Shown piece after piece: positions 52,667 through 61,585 of a stretch of 64,000 bases of DNA. The stretch spans positions 1 to 64,000 of the forward strand of contig NZ_BMVU01000032.1 of assembly GCF_014650875.1 (NCBI RefSeq). The letters run 5' to 3'. The notes beneath the pieces are model-generated. The model was not told where the DNA came from. It saw nothing but the letters and a program-made list of their open reading frames with translations, and made no database searches. Source of the stretch: Streptomyces minutiscleroticus. GTDB taxonomy: Bacteria > Actinomycetota > Actinomycetes > Streptomycetales > Streptomycetaceae. Every line of letters starts with the position of its first letter. Position 1 is the first letter of the stretch. A program made the position numbers and the translations under genes.

Positions 52667-54177
52667 GCGGTGCCCTCCCGCTTGTCGGAGGCGTAGGCGT
52701 GGCGGTAGAGCGCGAGCGACGGCGCGTAGCGGCCGGAGGGATCGCGCATGTGGAGGTCGTCCAGGAGGGCGTACGCCCAGTTCTTGCCGAGTCTGCGGCT
52801 CCACTCGAAGGGGCCCAGCGGGTAGTTGACGCCCAGGCGCATCGCCGTGTCGATGTCCTCCTCGGTGGCCACCCCCTTGGCGACGGCGTCGTGCGCCAGG
52901 TCGATGACGCGGGCCACGGTGCGGGCGACGATCATGCCGGGGACGTCCCCGATGACGCTGACGTCCTTGCCGAGCGCCTGGAACAGCCCGGTGGCCTCGG
53001 CGAGCGTCTGCGGCGAGGTGTCCTGGGAGGCGGAGAGCGCGATCCGGGTCGCCCTGCGGTAGTCCAGTGCCAGGTCGAAGTAGACGACGTCGCGGAACTC
53101 GACGGAGGTCTGGCCGTCGGCGAGGACCAGCTGGCCGCCGCCGGGCAGCACCAGGCGCGTCCCGTGGTCCTCGTCCTCCTCGCGGACGCCGATGCCCGCC
53201 TCGCGGACCATCGCGAGCAGCTCGGACGCGGGCCCCAGGTCCCCCTCGGCGACGACGTACGCGGGTGGCCGGGCGCGCTCCGCGGTGTGCGGCTCGGGGC
53301 GCTCGGCGCCGTCCTCGTAGTCGTACCAGCCGCGGCCCGCCTTGCGGCCGAGCCGGCCGGACTCGACCAGGCGCCGCTGGGTGAGCGAGGGCGTGAACCG
53401 CGCGTCCTGGAAGAAGGACTCCCACACCGAGCGGGTGACGGCCTCGTTGACGTCCTGCCCGATGAGGTCGGTCAGCTCGAAGGCACCCATCCTGAAGCCG
53501 CCCGACTCGCGCAGCACCGCGTCGATGGTGGCGGGGTCGGCGGCCTGGAGCTCGTGGACGGCGAAGGCCTCGGCGTAGAAGGGGCGCGCGATGCGGTTGA
53601 CGATGAACCCGGGGGTGTCGGCGCAGGCGACCGGCGTCTTGCCCCAGGCGCGCGCCGTCTCGTACGCGCGCGTGGCCGACGTGACGTCGGTGGCGTACCC
53701 CGAGACGACCTCCACCAGCGGCAGCAGCGGCGCCGGGTTGAAGAAGTGCAGCCCGACGAAACGGCCCGGGTTGCGCAGCGCGCCGCCGATCGCGGTCACG
53801 GACAGGGACGAGGTGTTCGTGGCGAGGAGGCAGTCGTCCGCGACGATCCCCTCGAGGTCGCGCAGCAGCTGCTGCTTGACGTCCAGTCGCTCCAGGACGG
53901 CCTCGACGACGAGTCCGCAGTCGGCGAGTTCGTCGAGGCTGTCGGCGGGGCGCAGGCGCGCGCGGGCGGCGTCCCGGTCGGCGGCGGACATCCGGTCCTT
54001 CTCGACGAGCCGGTCCAGGCGGGCGCCGATGGTCTGTACCGCCTGCGCGGCGCGGCCCGGAACGGCGTCGTACAGCCGTACGAGGTGCCCCGCGACCAGC
54101 GCGACCTGGGCGATGCCCTGGCCCATGGTTCCGGTGCCGACGACGGCGACGGGTCCGGCGAGGTCGAGTGCTGTCAT
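52663..54177 (-). CDS. paaH: 3-hydroxyacyl-CoA dehydrogenase, PaaH type
   Basis: The 504-residue NAD enzyme oxidises 3-hydroxyacyl-CoA, probably 3-hydroxyadipyl-CoA in phenylacetate breakdown. The nucleotide site is VVGTGTMGQG. Substrate/catalytic text includes FFNPAPLLPLVEVVSG (catalytic His-Glu dyad region: LHFFNP) and DTPGFIVNRIARPFY. Two C-terminal 3HCDH domains are present (FELTDLIGQDVNEAV; MRLGVNYPLGPFEW), the duplicated form usual for PaaH/PaaC. GGGAGGA precedes the ATG. It is divergent from paaN and upstream of paaR. Confidence 0.9.
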   Translation of the reverse strand: MTALDLAGPVAVVGTGTMGQGIAQVALVAGHLVRLYDAVPGRAAQAVQTIGARLDRLVEKDRMSAADRDAARARLRPADSLDELADCGLVVEAVLERLDVKQQLLRDLEGIVADDCLLATNTSSLSVTAIGGALRNPGRFVGLHFFNPAPLLPLVEVVSGYATDVTSATRAYETARAWGKTPVACADTPGFIVNRIARPFYAEAFAVHELQAADPATIDAVLRESGGFRMGAFELTDLIGQDVNEAVTRSVWESFFQDARFTPSLTQRRLVESGRLGRKAGRGWYDYEDGAERPEPHTAERARPPAYVVAEGDLGPASELLAMVREAGIGVREEDEDHGTRLVLPGGGQLVLADGQTSVEFRDVVYFDLALDYRRATRIALSASQDTSPQTLAEATGLFQALGKDVSVIGDVPGMIVARTVARVIDLAHDAVAKGVATEEDIDTAMRLGVNYPLGPFEWSRRLGKNWAYALLDDLHMRDPSGRYAPSLALYRHAYASDKREGTA

Positions 54178-54200
54178 GCCCGCGATCCTCCCGCACAGGC

Positions 54201-54209
54201 TTGTCCACA
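54201..54209 (+). promoter_or_regulatory. DnaA box
   Basis: TTGTCCACA is a perfect DnaA box in the paaH-paaN intergenic region, 25 bases from the PaaR operator. Confidence 0.6.
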
Positions 54210-54233
54210 GGTTCGGCGGACCCCCTTGTCCCG

Positions 54234-54247
54234 ACCGATCGTTCGGT
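54234..54247. promoter_or_regulatory. PaaR operator
   Basis: ACCGATCGTTCGGT is a perfect match to the ACCGNNCGNNCGGT core reported for actinobacterial PaaR. TACTCT at 54248-54253, a likely -10 of paaN, directly abuts it, so binding would block transcription. Confidence 0.78.
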
Positions 54248-54325
54248 TACTCTAGCCGTGTCCGACCCTTCCTGCCCAGCTCACCGGCTCGACGAGGAGC
54301 CGCCTCCCAGAGGAGTTGGTCCCTG

Positions 54326-56020
54326 ATGGCCGCCGCACCCACCGCGTACGAGCAGTTGATCGACCGCCACCGCCCCACCCTCGACCAGGCACTGGAGACG
54401 ATCCGCACGCGCGCGTACTGGTCGCCCCACCCCGAGCACCCCAAGGCCTACGGCGAGAACGGCAGCCTGAGCGCGGCCGAGGGCAAGGCCGCCTTCGACG
54501 CCCTCCTCGGCACCCGGTTCGACCTGGGCCAGCCCGGCACGGACGACTGGGTCGGCGGCGAGGTCTCCCCCTACGGCATCGAGCTGGGGACCACGTACCC
54601 GCACGCGGACCTCGACGTGCTGCTGCCCGCCATGCGCGCGGGGCAGCGCGCGTGGCGCGACGCGGGCGCGGAGGCGCGCGCCGCCGTGTGCCTGGAGATC
54701 CTGGCCCGCATCAGCGCCCGCACGCACGAGTTCGCGCACGCGGTCATGCACACCAGCGGCCAGGCGTTCATGATGGCGCTCCAGGCCGGCGGCCCGCACG
54801 CGCAGGACCGGGGCCTGGAGGCGGTCGCGTACGCCTACGCCGAGCAGACCCGCACGCCGGACACCGCGGAGTGGACCAAGCCCCAGGGCAAGCGGCCGCC
54901 GCTGGCCCTGACCAAGCAGTTCACGCCCGTGCCGCGCGGCATCGGCCTGGTGATCGGCTGCAACACCTTCCCGACGTGGAACGGCTACCCGGGCCTGTTC
55001 GCCTCCCTGGCCACGGGCAACGCGGTGCTGGTCAAGCCGCACCCGCGCGCGGTGCTGCCGCTGGCGCTCACCGTGCGCATCGCCCGCGAGGTCCTGGCCG
55101 AGGCCGGCTTCGACCCGAACCTGGTGGCCCTGGCCGCCGAGGCCCCCGGGGAGGGCATCGCCAAGACCCTGGCCCTGCGCCCCGAGATCAGGATCGTCGA
55201 CTACACCGGGTCGACGGCCTTCGGCGACTGGCTGGAGACCCACGCCCGCCAGGCGCAGGTGTACACGGAGAAGGCCGGCGTCAACACGGTCGTCGTGGAG
55301 TCCACCGGCGCCTACAAGGGCATGCTGGCGAACCTGGCGTTCTCCCTGTCCCTCTACAGCGGCCAGATGTGCACGACGCCGCAGAACCTGCTGATCCCCC
55401 GCGACGGCATCGCCACCGACGAGGGCCCCAAGACCTACGACGAGGTGGTCGCGGACCTCGCGCGCGCGGTCGACGCCCTCCTCGGGGACGACGCCCGCGC
55501 GGCCGCGCTGCTCGGCGCCCTCGTCAACCCCGACGTCAGGGCCCGTCTCGAGGCCGCCCCCGGCCTCGGCGAGGTCGCCCTCGCGTCGCGGGAGGTCACC
55601 ATGCCGGAGTTCCCGGACGCGGTGGTGCGCACCCCGGTGATCGTGAAGCTCGACGGCGCCAAGCCCGACGACGAGGCCGCCTACATGAGCGAGTGCTTCG
55701 GGCCCGTCTCCTTCGCCGTGGCCGTCGACTCCGCCGAGGACGCGGTGGAACTGCTGCGGCGCACGGTGCGCGACAAGGGCGCGATGACGGTCGGCGCGTA
55801 CACCACCTCGGACGACGTGGCCGAGGCCGTACGGGAGGTCTGCCTGGAGGAGTGCGCCCAGCTGTCGCTGAACCTCACGGGCGGGGTCTACGTGAACCAG
55901 ACGGCCGCCTTCTCCGACTTCCACGGCTCGGGCGGCAACCCCGCGGCGAACGCCGCTCTGTGCGACGGCGCGTTCGTCGCCGACCGCTTCCGGGTGGTGG
56001 AGGTGCGGGAGGAGGCCTGA
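54326..56020 (+). CDS. paaN: Phenylacetic acid degradation protein PaaN
   Basis: The 564-residue protein is the actinobacterial PaaN, an aldehyde-dehydrogenase-superfamily enzyme. Visible motifs are the glutamate-type region YTGSTAFGDWLE, KAGVNTVVVES, and the nucleophile Cys in SGQMCTTPQNLL. The start MAAAPTAYEQLIDRHRPTLD and the end FHGSGGNPAANAALCDG are typical of the TIGR02288 group. Other paa enzymes (ring epoxidase PaaABCDE, ligase PaaK) are not here. GAGGAG lies nine bases before the ATG. Control is by the PaaR operator at 54234. Confidence 0.9.
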   Translation: MAAAPTAYEQLIDRHRPTLDQALETIRTRAYWSPHPEHPKAYGENGSLSAAEGKAAFDALLGTRFDLGQPGTDDWVGGEVSPYGIELGTTYPHADLDVLLPAMRAGQRAWRDAGAEARAAVCLEILARISARTHEFAHAVMHTSGQAFMMALQAGGPHAQDRGLEAVAYAYAEQTRTPDTAEWTKPQGKRPPLALTKQFTPVPRGIGLVIGCNTFPTWNGYPGLFASLATGNAVLVKPHPRAVLPLALTVRIAREVLAEAGFDPNLVALAAEAPGEGIAKTLALRPEIRIVDYTGSTAFGDWLETHARQAQVYTEKAGVNTVVVESTGAYKGMLANLAFSLSLYSGQMCTTPQNLLIPRDGIATDEGPKTYDEVVADLARAVDALLGDDARAAALLGALVNPDVRARLEAAPGLGEVALASREVTMPEFPDAVVRTPVIVKLDGAKPDDEAAYMSECFGPVSFAVAVDSAEDAVELLRRTVRDKGAMTVGAYTTSDDVAEAVREVCLEECAQLSLNLTGGVYVNQTAAFSDFHGSGGNPAANAALCDGAFVADRFRVVEVREEA

Positions 56021-56070
56021 GCCGTCACGGAGGGCGGCCGGGCCGTCGCCCGCGCCGCCCGGCGGCTCAG
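56017..56070. terminator. Terminator overlapping two convergent stop codons
   Basis: CTGAGCCG (56017-56024) pairs with CGGCTCAG (56063-56070), with an inner GGGCGGC/GCCGCCC stem (56032-56038 with 56054-56060). Both genes end inside it. Confidence 0.7.
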
Positions 56071-56918
56071 TCCCCGGCCGGGGGCGTGACCGTACCCACT
56101 GCCGTGGACGTGGCCGTGCTCCAGTGGAAGAGCGTCATGGCCACGCTGGTCGCCAGGTTGTAGCTGGACACCTGGGGACGCATCGGCAGGGACACCAAGT
56201 GGTCGGCCCTAGAGCGCAGTCCGGCGGAGAGGCCGCTGCGCTCGGAGCCGAAGGCGAGCACGGCGTCGTCCGGGAGAGCGACGCCCCGGATGTCCTCGCC
56301 CTCCGGGTCCAGGGCGAACAGCGGGCCGGACGGCAGCTCGCCGGCGGCCGTCCGCTCCACGGCCGTCGCGAAGTGCAGCCCCGCCCCGCCGCGTACGACG
56401 GTGGGGTGCCAGGGGTCGAGCGTGCCCGTGGTCACCACGCCCGTCGCGCCGAACCCGGCGGCCAGCCGGATCACGGCCCCGGCGTTGCCGAGGTTGCGCG
56501 GATCGTCCAGGACCACCACGGGCGCACTGCGGGGCGTACGCGCCAGGGCGCGCAGGTTGGCCTCGCGGGAGGGGCGGACCGCGAGGGCGGCCACCGACGT
56601 GGGGTGAGGACGCGGGACGAGATCGCGCAGCCGGGCGTCGGAGACCTCCACGAGCAGGGCGTCCAGGGCGTCGCGCACGTCCGGGGCCAGCTCGTCGGCC
56701 AGCGCGAGCGCGGCGCGCCGGTCGGCCGTGAGCGCCACGGGGACGCGCGCCGCGAAGCGCAGCGCGTGCTTGAGGGCGTGGAAGCCGTCGAGCAGGACGG
56801 ACGTACCCGCGAGCCCGCGCCAGACGCGCACGGCGGCCTCGGGGTCCGTGCGCGAGGAGACGGCAGCCGTGGGCGAACAGACGGGCTCCGCAGGCGGGCG
56901 GGCGGGCGGCTCGTTCAT
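56067..56918 (-). CDS. TrmH/SpoU-type RNA 2'-O-methyltransferase
   Basis: The 283-residue protein has an N-terminal RNA-recognition domain (LLDGFHALKHALRFA) and a SPOUT knot with motif 1 in LDDPRNLGNAGAVIRLAAGFG, motif 2 in LAFGSERSGLS, and motif 3 in LPMRPQVSSYNLATSVAM. The RNA (tRNA or rRNA) cannot be named. Its ATG overlaps the stop of the HTTM gene by ATGA, so it is the third member of a coupled operon, which is an unexpected partner for a membrane protein. Confidence 0.9.
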   Translation of the reverse strand: MNEPPARPPAEPVCSPTAAVSSRTDPEAAVRVWRGLAGTSVLLDGFHALKHALRFAARVPVALTADRRAALALADELAPDVRDALDALLVEVSDARLRDLVPRPHPTSVAALAVRPSREANLRALARTPRSAPVVVLDDPRNLGNAGAVIRLAAGFGATGVVTTGTLDPWHPTVVRGGAGLHFATAVERTAAGELPSGPLFALDPEGEDIRGVALPDDAVLAFGSERSGLSAGLRSRADHLVSLPMRPQVSSYNLATSVAMTLFHWSTATSTAVGTVTPPAGD

Positions 56919-58285
56919 GCCGTGAAGCCTACGTGCGGCTGCTCGGCCCCCTTCCGGGCGTCCTGGGCGCGGGCGTCGTCCGGCTCCGTGCGGTCCTCCC
57001 CGTCCTCTCCGTCCCCCCTCGGACCCGACGGCGTACGGCGGCGGCCCGTAAGGAGACGGGCACGCGCGCGGGCCGCCCAGCCGCCCAGGCGCCGCAGGAA
57101 CGACGTGGGCAGGAAGACGGCGTCGGCGGCGATCATCGCGAGCGAGAAGAACGGCAGCCCGAGGAGGACGGCGATCGCCGCGTGCTCGATCATCATCACC
57201 ACCAGCAGGACGTTCTTCGCCCGCCGGTTGAGCAGCGTGAACGGGAAGGCCACCTGGGCGATGACCGTCCCGTACGTCACGAGCATCACCATCGTGCCGT
57301 GCGCGGCCAGCAGGCCGGACAGCGCCGGCCAGGGCGAGAAGTAGTCGAGGTGGAGCGGGTAGTGGACCGCTGTGCCGTCCTGCCAGCGCGAACCCTGGAT
57401 CTTGTACCAGCCCGCGGTCGCGTAGATCAGGCATGCCTCGGCCATGATCACGAGGAGGGCCGCGTTGTGCGCGAGGTTGGCGACGACGTCGAGGAGGATG
57501 CGGAACTCCCCGTGCGGCGTCCGGCGGTTCGCCAGCCACCACAGCCCCTGTGCCGCCCACAGTCCCCAGAACACCGCCGGCCAGCCCCAGCCGTCGCCGA
57601 GCCCGCCCGCGAGGGTGACCACCGCCAGGGCGAAGCCGAGCACCGCCCAGAGGACCGGGCCGACCCGGTCCGGACCCGGGTCCCCGCCTCGTTCGCCGCG
57701 CACGCGCTCCCGCCGTGCGTCCAGCGACCAGACCTGGCCGCAGCGCGTGAGGACGAGGTAGATCGCCATCAGGTGGATGACGTTGTCGCCGCCGTCCCCC
57801 ATGAAGACGCTGCGGTTCTGCAGCGAGAGCACGCCGATCATGAAGAGGACCGACGCGGTGCGCGTGCGCCAGCCCAGCATCAGCAGGACGCTCGCCAGGA
57901 CGGCGAGCCCGTAGACGCACTCGAACCACACCTGGCTGTCGGACCACATCAGGACGGTGAACGCGTGGTTGACGGCGATGAGCTGCTGCGCGTCGTCCCA
58001 GCTCCAGGGGCTGTCGGGCCCGTACAGCTCCTGCCGGTGGGGGAACTCCCGCAGCAGGAAAAGCAGCCAGGTCGCCGAGAAGGCGATACGGATCACCGCG
58101 GTCTGGTAGGGCCCCAGGGACGCCCCGGTGACACGGGCGACGCCCTGCCCGACCACGCGGCCGTAGTGGGCGGCGCGGGACGCCGTGGCTGTCGCGGCCG
58201 CCTTGGCCGTCGTGGTCGTCGTGGCTGTCGCGTCCGTCGTGGCTGTTGCGGCCGTCGTGGGGATGTCGTGACCGGAGGAGTTCAT
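56915..58285 (-). CDS. HTTM-domain membrane protein
   Basis: The 456-residue protein belongs to the horizontally transferred transmembrane (HTTM) family, related to vitamin K-dependent gamma-carboxylase. A Thr/Ala repeat leader (TATTDATATTTTTAKAAATATA) precedes about nine membrane helices. Typical phrases are RIAFSATWLLFLLREFPHR, LGWRTRTASVLFMIGVLSLQNR and YATAGWYKIQGSRWQDGTAV. A hydrophilic acidic tail closes it. ATGA overlaps join it to the DUF5819 gene before and the TrmH gene after. No chemistry is proven for bacterial HTTM proteins. Confidence 0.88.
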   Translation of the reverse strand: MNSSGHDIPTTAATATTDATATTTTTAKAAATATASRAAHYGRVVGQGVARVTGASLGPYQTAVIRIAFSATWLLFLLREFPHRQELYGPDSPWSWDDAQQLIAVNHAFTVLMWSDSQVWFECVYGLAVLASVLLMLGWRTRTASVLFMIGVLSLQNRSVFMGDGGDNVIHLMAIYLVLTRCGQVWSLDARRERVRGERGGDPGPDRVGPVLWAVLGFALAVVTLAGGLGDGWGWPAVFWGLWAAQGLWWLANRRTPHGEFRILLDVVANLAHNAALLVIMAEACLIYATAGWYKIQGSRWQDGTAVHYPLHLDYFSPWPALSGLLAAHGTMVMLVTYGTVIAQVAFPFTLLNRRAKNVLLVVMMIEHAAIAVLLGLPFFSLAMIAADAVFLPTSFLRRLGGWAARARARLLTGRRRTPSGPRGDGEDGEDRTEPDDARAQDARKGAEQPHVGFTA

Positions 58286-59346
58286 GAGCCGGTCGCCTCC
58301 GTCCGCGCCGTCCGCGCCGCCGGGTGGTCCGCCAGGGGATCCGTCCGGGCACCCGCCGGGGAATCCGTCCCGGTCGCGTCGGCCTCCGCACCGCCGCCGA
58401 CAGCGGCGGCGGCATCCGCTCCGTCCTCGGCCCCCGTACCCGCGGGGCGGTCGGCCGAGGTCACCTCCCACCAGGGCAGCAGGCGGTACGTGGGCTGGTC
58501 GGACACCTTCTCGTCGCTCCACTTCGGCGGCGGCACGTTGGTCGTACGGGAACGGACCTGCACCCGGTCGACCACCGCGCCGCGGCCCCCCGCGTCCTCG
58601 CGGTCGAGGCGCATCACCGTGATGCGGCGCAGGTAGCTCTCGGAGAGGGTGCCGCGCACACCGTTCGGGCGGTTCTCGTCGTCGTGCGTGGCCGTGTAGA
58701 AGTCCCAGGCGCGGCGCAGTTCGTTCTGCTGGGTGTGGCTCGGCAGCGGATTGCCGTCCACGGCCTCGCCGTCCTGCGCCGAGAGGTCGTACCAGCCGGT
58801 CGTCCGGACGTCGCCGTCCGCGGTCCGCACCTCGGCTCTGACCTGGACCGCGATGTTCTGCTGCAACGGGTTCGGAGCGAAGAGCTTCCAGTTCTGCTCG
58901 AACTCGGGATAGATCCAGTCGTCGATCGTCTTCCCGTGCTGCTTGCTGACCGTGTTCGACGGTGCGAGGTGCAGGAACACCATTCCCAGGTGCACGCACG
59001 CGGTGACGGCGACGACCGCGAGGGCGAGGGCGGCGACGACCCGGTAACGGGGGGAGAGGGCCGCGATGCCCGAGGGGCGGTCCGTCGCCTCAGGACCCGC
59101 GGAGCCGCCGCCGAGCAGCGGACGCGGAGAAGGCGCGGACAGGGGGGAGGACGACGGCGGCGGAGGTATGGGAGGCGGCGACGCGCAGGCCGGGGCGGCG
59201 GAAGGGGCCGGCACCGAGGAGGCCGGGGTCTCCGGATCGGGGCGGGAATCCTGGGGGCGGTGCGGGTCCGGGCCCCGACGGGATTCCGGAATCCGGCGGG
59301 AGTCCCGGTCCTGACGGCCCTCCGAGCCCTTGTCGTACGCGTCCAT
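58282..59346 (-). CDS. DUF5819-family membrane protein
   Basis: The 354-residue protein has a long Pro/Ser-rich cytoplasmic start (about 1-95), one membrane helix (VVAALALAVVAVTACVHLGMVFLHLAPSN is its length-limited core VVAALALAVVAVTAC), and an outer DUF5819 domain with FEQNWKLFAPNPLQQNIAV, a motif also common next to HTTM proteins. A Thr/Ala/Asp tail follows. It is first in the operon and its stop overlaps the HTTM start. The two probably form a membrane complex; substrate unknown. Confidence 0.85.
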   Translation of the reverse strand: MDAYDKGSEGRQDRDSRRIPESRRGPDPHRPQDSRPDPETPASSVPAPSAAPACASPPPIPPPPSSSPLSAPSPRPLLGGGSAGPEATDRPSGIAALSPRYRVVAALALAVVAVTACVHLGMVFLHLAPSNTVSKQHGKTIDDWIYPEFEQNWKLFAPNPLQQNIAVQVRAEVRTADGDVRTTGWYDLSAQDGEAVDGNPLPSHTQQNELRRAWDFYTATHDDENRPNGVRGTLSESYLRRITVMRLDREDAGGRGAVVDRVQVRSRTTNVPPPKWSDEKVSDQPTYRLLPWWEVTSADRPAGTGAEDGADAAAAVGGGAEADATGTDSPAGARTDPLADHPAARTARTEATGS

Positions 59347-59887
59347 TCCGCCCCGATCACCGATCGCCGCTCTCGTTCCGGTCCGCCGTGGCGTGCGCGG
59401 TCAGGGCGGGCGGCGTACCACCCGCGCGCTCCGGGCCGGCCGCGACGTTCGCACGGAACGGTACTCAGACCGGTGCACCGGGCACAGCCCTCGACCGGCA
59501 CAGCGGCCACGAGGGTACCCACAGCGGTGGACACCTTACGGCCCCCGGGCGGCGCGGACCCCGATGAGCCGAACGACCGGTCGGGACAACGCGCCCGCCG
59601 AGGCGGACCATGACCGGCGGCAGCGACGACGCCGACGCCGGTGCTCGCAGGGCGAACAGCCGGCGTACACGGACGGGGAAGGACGGACTGCGGACGGACG
59701 ACGGAAGGACGAAGGACGGCTGAATCGGGGACGGACGAGGGACTGCGGGCCCGCGGACAGTACGGGCACGGGGCGGACGACGGACGGATGCGTCCGAACT
59801 CCTCGCCGGAGGCTGTGCCGCGCGACCTCCCGGACGCGCCTCGCGCGCACCGGACGTGCGCCGGACGCGCGAGGACGCGGGGGAGGG
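59347..59887. other. 541-base intergenic region without a gene
   Basis: I see no convincing gene. It must hold the promoter of the DUF5819 operon. A GGACG-rich, partly repetitive stretch lies at about 59670-59740. Confidence 0.6.
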
Positions 59888-60235
59888 CTACAGCACGAAG
59901 CCCTGCTGCCCCTCGGCGTCCACGACCGGACGCCCGGCGGCGGCCCAGCTCTGCATGCCGCCGTCGACGTTCACCGCGTCGATGCCCTGCTGCACGAGGT
60001 ACGTCGTCACCTGCGCGGAACGGCCGCCGGACCGGCAGATCACGTGCACCTTGCCGTCCTGCGGCGCCGCCTCGGTCAACTCGCCGTACCGCGCCACGAA
60101 GTCACTCATCGGAATGTGCAGCGCACCCTCCGCGTGACCCGCCTCCCACTCGTCGTCCTCCCGGACGTCCAGCAGGAAGTCTCCGTCCGCGAGGTCCTCG
60201 ACCCCGACCGTGGGCACACCAGATCCGAAATGCAT
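59888..60235 (-). CDS. Single-domain rhodanese
   Basis: The 115-residue protein is one rhodanese domain. The catalytic loop is CRSGGRS with C67 as the sulfur-accepting residue, after LDVREDDEWEAGHAEGALHIP. It probably transfers sulfane sulfur in the cytoplasm; the acceptor is unknown. TAGCGT lies seven bases before the ATG, suggesting a leaderless mRNA. The short C-rich repeat at 60255-60290 lies upstream. Confidence 0.92.
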   Translation of the reverse strand: MHFGSGVPTVGVEDLADGDFLLDVREDDEWEAGHAEGALHIPMSDFVARYGELTEAAPQDGKVHVICRSGGRSAQVTTYLVQQGIDAVNVDGGMQSWAAAGRPVVDAEGQQGFVL

Positions 60236-60292
60236 GTCCCCGACGCTACCCGACCTGCCGTCCCGCCCGTCCCGCCCGTCCCGTCCCGTCCT

Positions 60293-61438
60293 TCAGCCCA
60301 GCAGCCCGGCCAGCTCCGCCTCGCGCTCACTCACCTGGGCGAGGAGCTGCTCGGCGATCTCCTCCAGCAGGCGGTCGGGGTCGTCCGGAGCGAGCCGCAG
60401 CATCGCGCCGATCGCGCTCTCCTCCAGGTCACGGGCGACGAGGGTGAGCAGTTCCTTGCGCTGGGCCAGCCATTCGAGGCGGGCGTAGAGCTCCTCGCTG
60501 CGGCTCGGGCGCCACTCCTCGGCGACAGGGCCGGCGGCCCACTCCTCGGCCAGCTCCCGCAGCAGTGCCTCGTCCCCACGGCCGTACGCGGCGTTGACCC
60601 GGGCGATGAACTCGTCGCGCCGCTTGCGCTCACCGTCGTCCTGCGCGAGATCGGGGTGGGCCTTGCGGGCCAGCTCGCGGTACAGCTTGCGGGCCTCGTC
60701 ACTGGGCCGCACCCGCTGCGGGGGCCGCACCGGCTGCTCCGTCAGCATCGCCGACGCCTCGGGGGAGAGCCCGTCCGAGTCGATCCAGCCGTGGAACAGC
60801 TCCTCCACTCCCGGCATCGGCAGCACGCGGGCCCGCGCCTCCTCCGCCTTGCGCAGGTCCTCCGGGTCGCCCGTGCGCGCCGCACGCGCCTCGGCGATCT
60901 GCGCGTCCAGCTCGTCGAGCCGCGCGTACATCGGACCGAGCTTCTGGTGGTGCAGACGGGAGAAGTTCTCCACCTCGACCCGGAAGGTCTCGACCGCGAT
61001 CTCGAACTCGATCAACGCCTGCTCGGCCGCGCGCACCGCCCGCTCGAGCCGCTCCTCGGGCCGGTCCTGCGCGGCGTCCCCCGCGTCGCCCTCACCCCCC
61101 GTGTCGCTCGCGCCGCCGACACCGCCGACGCCGTCGGCCGCAAAGTCGCCCTCCACGGCCGGCTCCGGCCGGTCTCCGGCCCGCGCGGCGTCCGGACTCT
61201 CCGCCTCCGGGCTCTCGCTCCGGGACTCCGCAGCGCTCGCGGCGCCGGCCGGGCCCGCGGCCCCGCCGGCCGTCGCGCCCTCGGCAGCCGTGGCCGTGGC
61301 CGTCGCCGTCGCGCCGGCGGGCTTCTCGTCGACGGTCTCGGCCGGGGCCCCATCGGTACGGGCCTGCTCGGCGAGCGGCTCACCGGAGGGCTCGCCGGGG
61401 GGAGCGGACGGGGGCTGCTCAGCTTCCGGGGTCGTCAC
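60293..61438 (-). CDS. J-domain (DnaJ-like) protein
   Basis: The 381-residue protein starts with about 130 residues of low-complexity Ala/Gly/Glu/Pro text. A coiled-coil region follows (about 135-215, EERLERAVRAAEQALIEFEIA). A J domain then carries the HPD motif in KLYRELARKAHPDLAQDD, and a helical Glu-rich end closes it. J proteins stimulate DnaK. The GTG at 61438 was chosen because TACGCT ends exactly six bases upstream; the frame further up crosses this promoter. No membrane segment. Confidence 0.87.
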   Translation of the reverse strand: MTTPEAEQPPSAPPGEPSGEPLAEQARTDGAPAETVDEKPAGATATATATAAEGATAGGAAGPAGAASAAESRSESPEAESPDAARAGDRPEPAVEGDFAADGVGGVGGASDTGGEGDAGDAAQDRPEERLERAVRAAEQALIEFEIAVETFRVEVENFSRLHHQKLGPMYARLDELDAQIAEARAARTGDPEDLRKAEEARARVLPMPGVEELFHGWIDSDGLSPEASAMLTEQPVRPPQRVRPSDEARKLYRELARKAHPDLAQDDGERKRRDEFIARVNAAYGRGDEALLRELAEEWAAGPVAEEWRPSRSEELYARLEWLAQRKELLTLVARDLEESAIGAMLRLAPDDPDRLLEEIAEQLLAQVSEREAELAGLLG

Positions 61439-61537
61439 CCGTCCAGCGTAGGCCACGGCACGGGCGGGTACTCGGAAGCATCGCTGAACTGCTCCTGCCG
61501 CTGTGGGCACCTGAGTCACAAGTGCCTCTCGGGGGGC

Positions 61538-61584
61538 CTCCCCCGCCCCCTCCCTCCCCTCCCTCCCCTCCCCCCGTCCCCGTC
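61538..61584 (-). other. G-quadruplex-forming run after the DUF2252 gene
   Basis: The plus strand is almost pure C with single T interruptions. The minus-strand transcript would thus carry more than six runs of three to six G separated by one base, directly after the DUF2252 stop codon. It may end transcription or protect the 3' end; it also lies upstream of the J-domain gene. Confidence 0.7.
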
Positions 61585-61585
61585 C

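Noticed and set aside
59536..59850. 104-codon minus-strand frame in the DUF5819-rhodanese gap
   Set aside because: Arg/Ser/Pro composition typical of a shadow frame, with no ribosome site.
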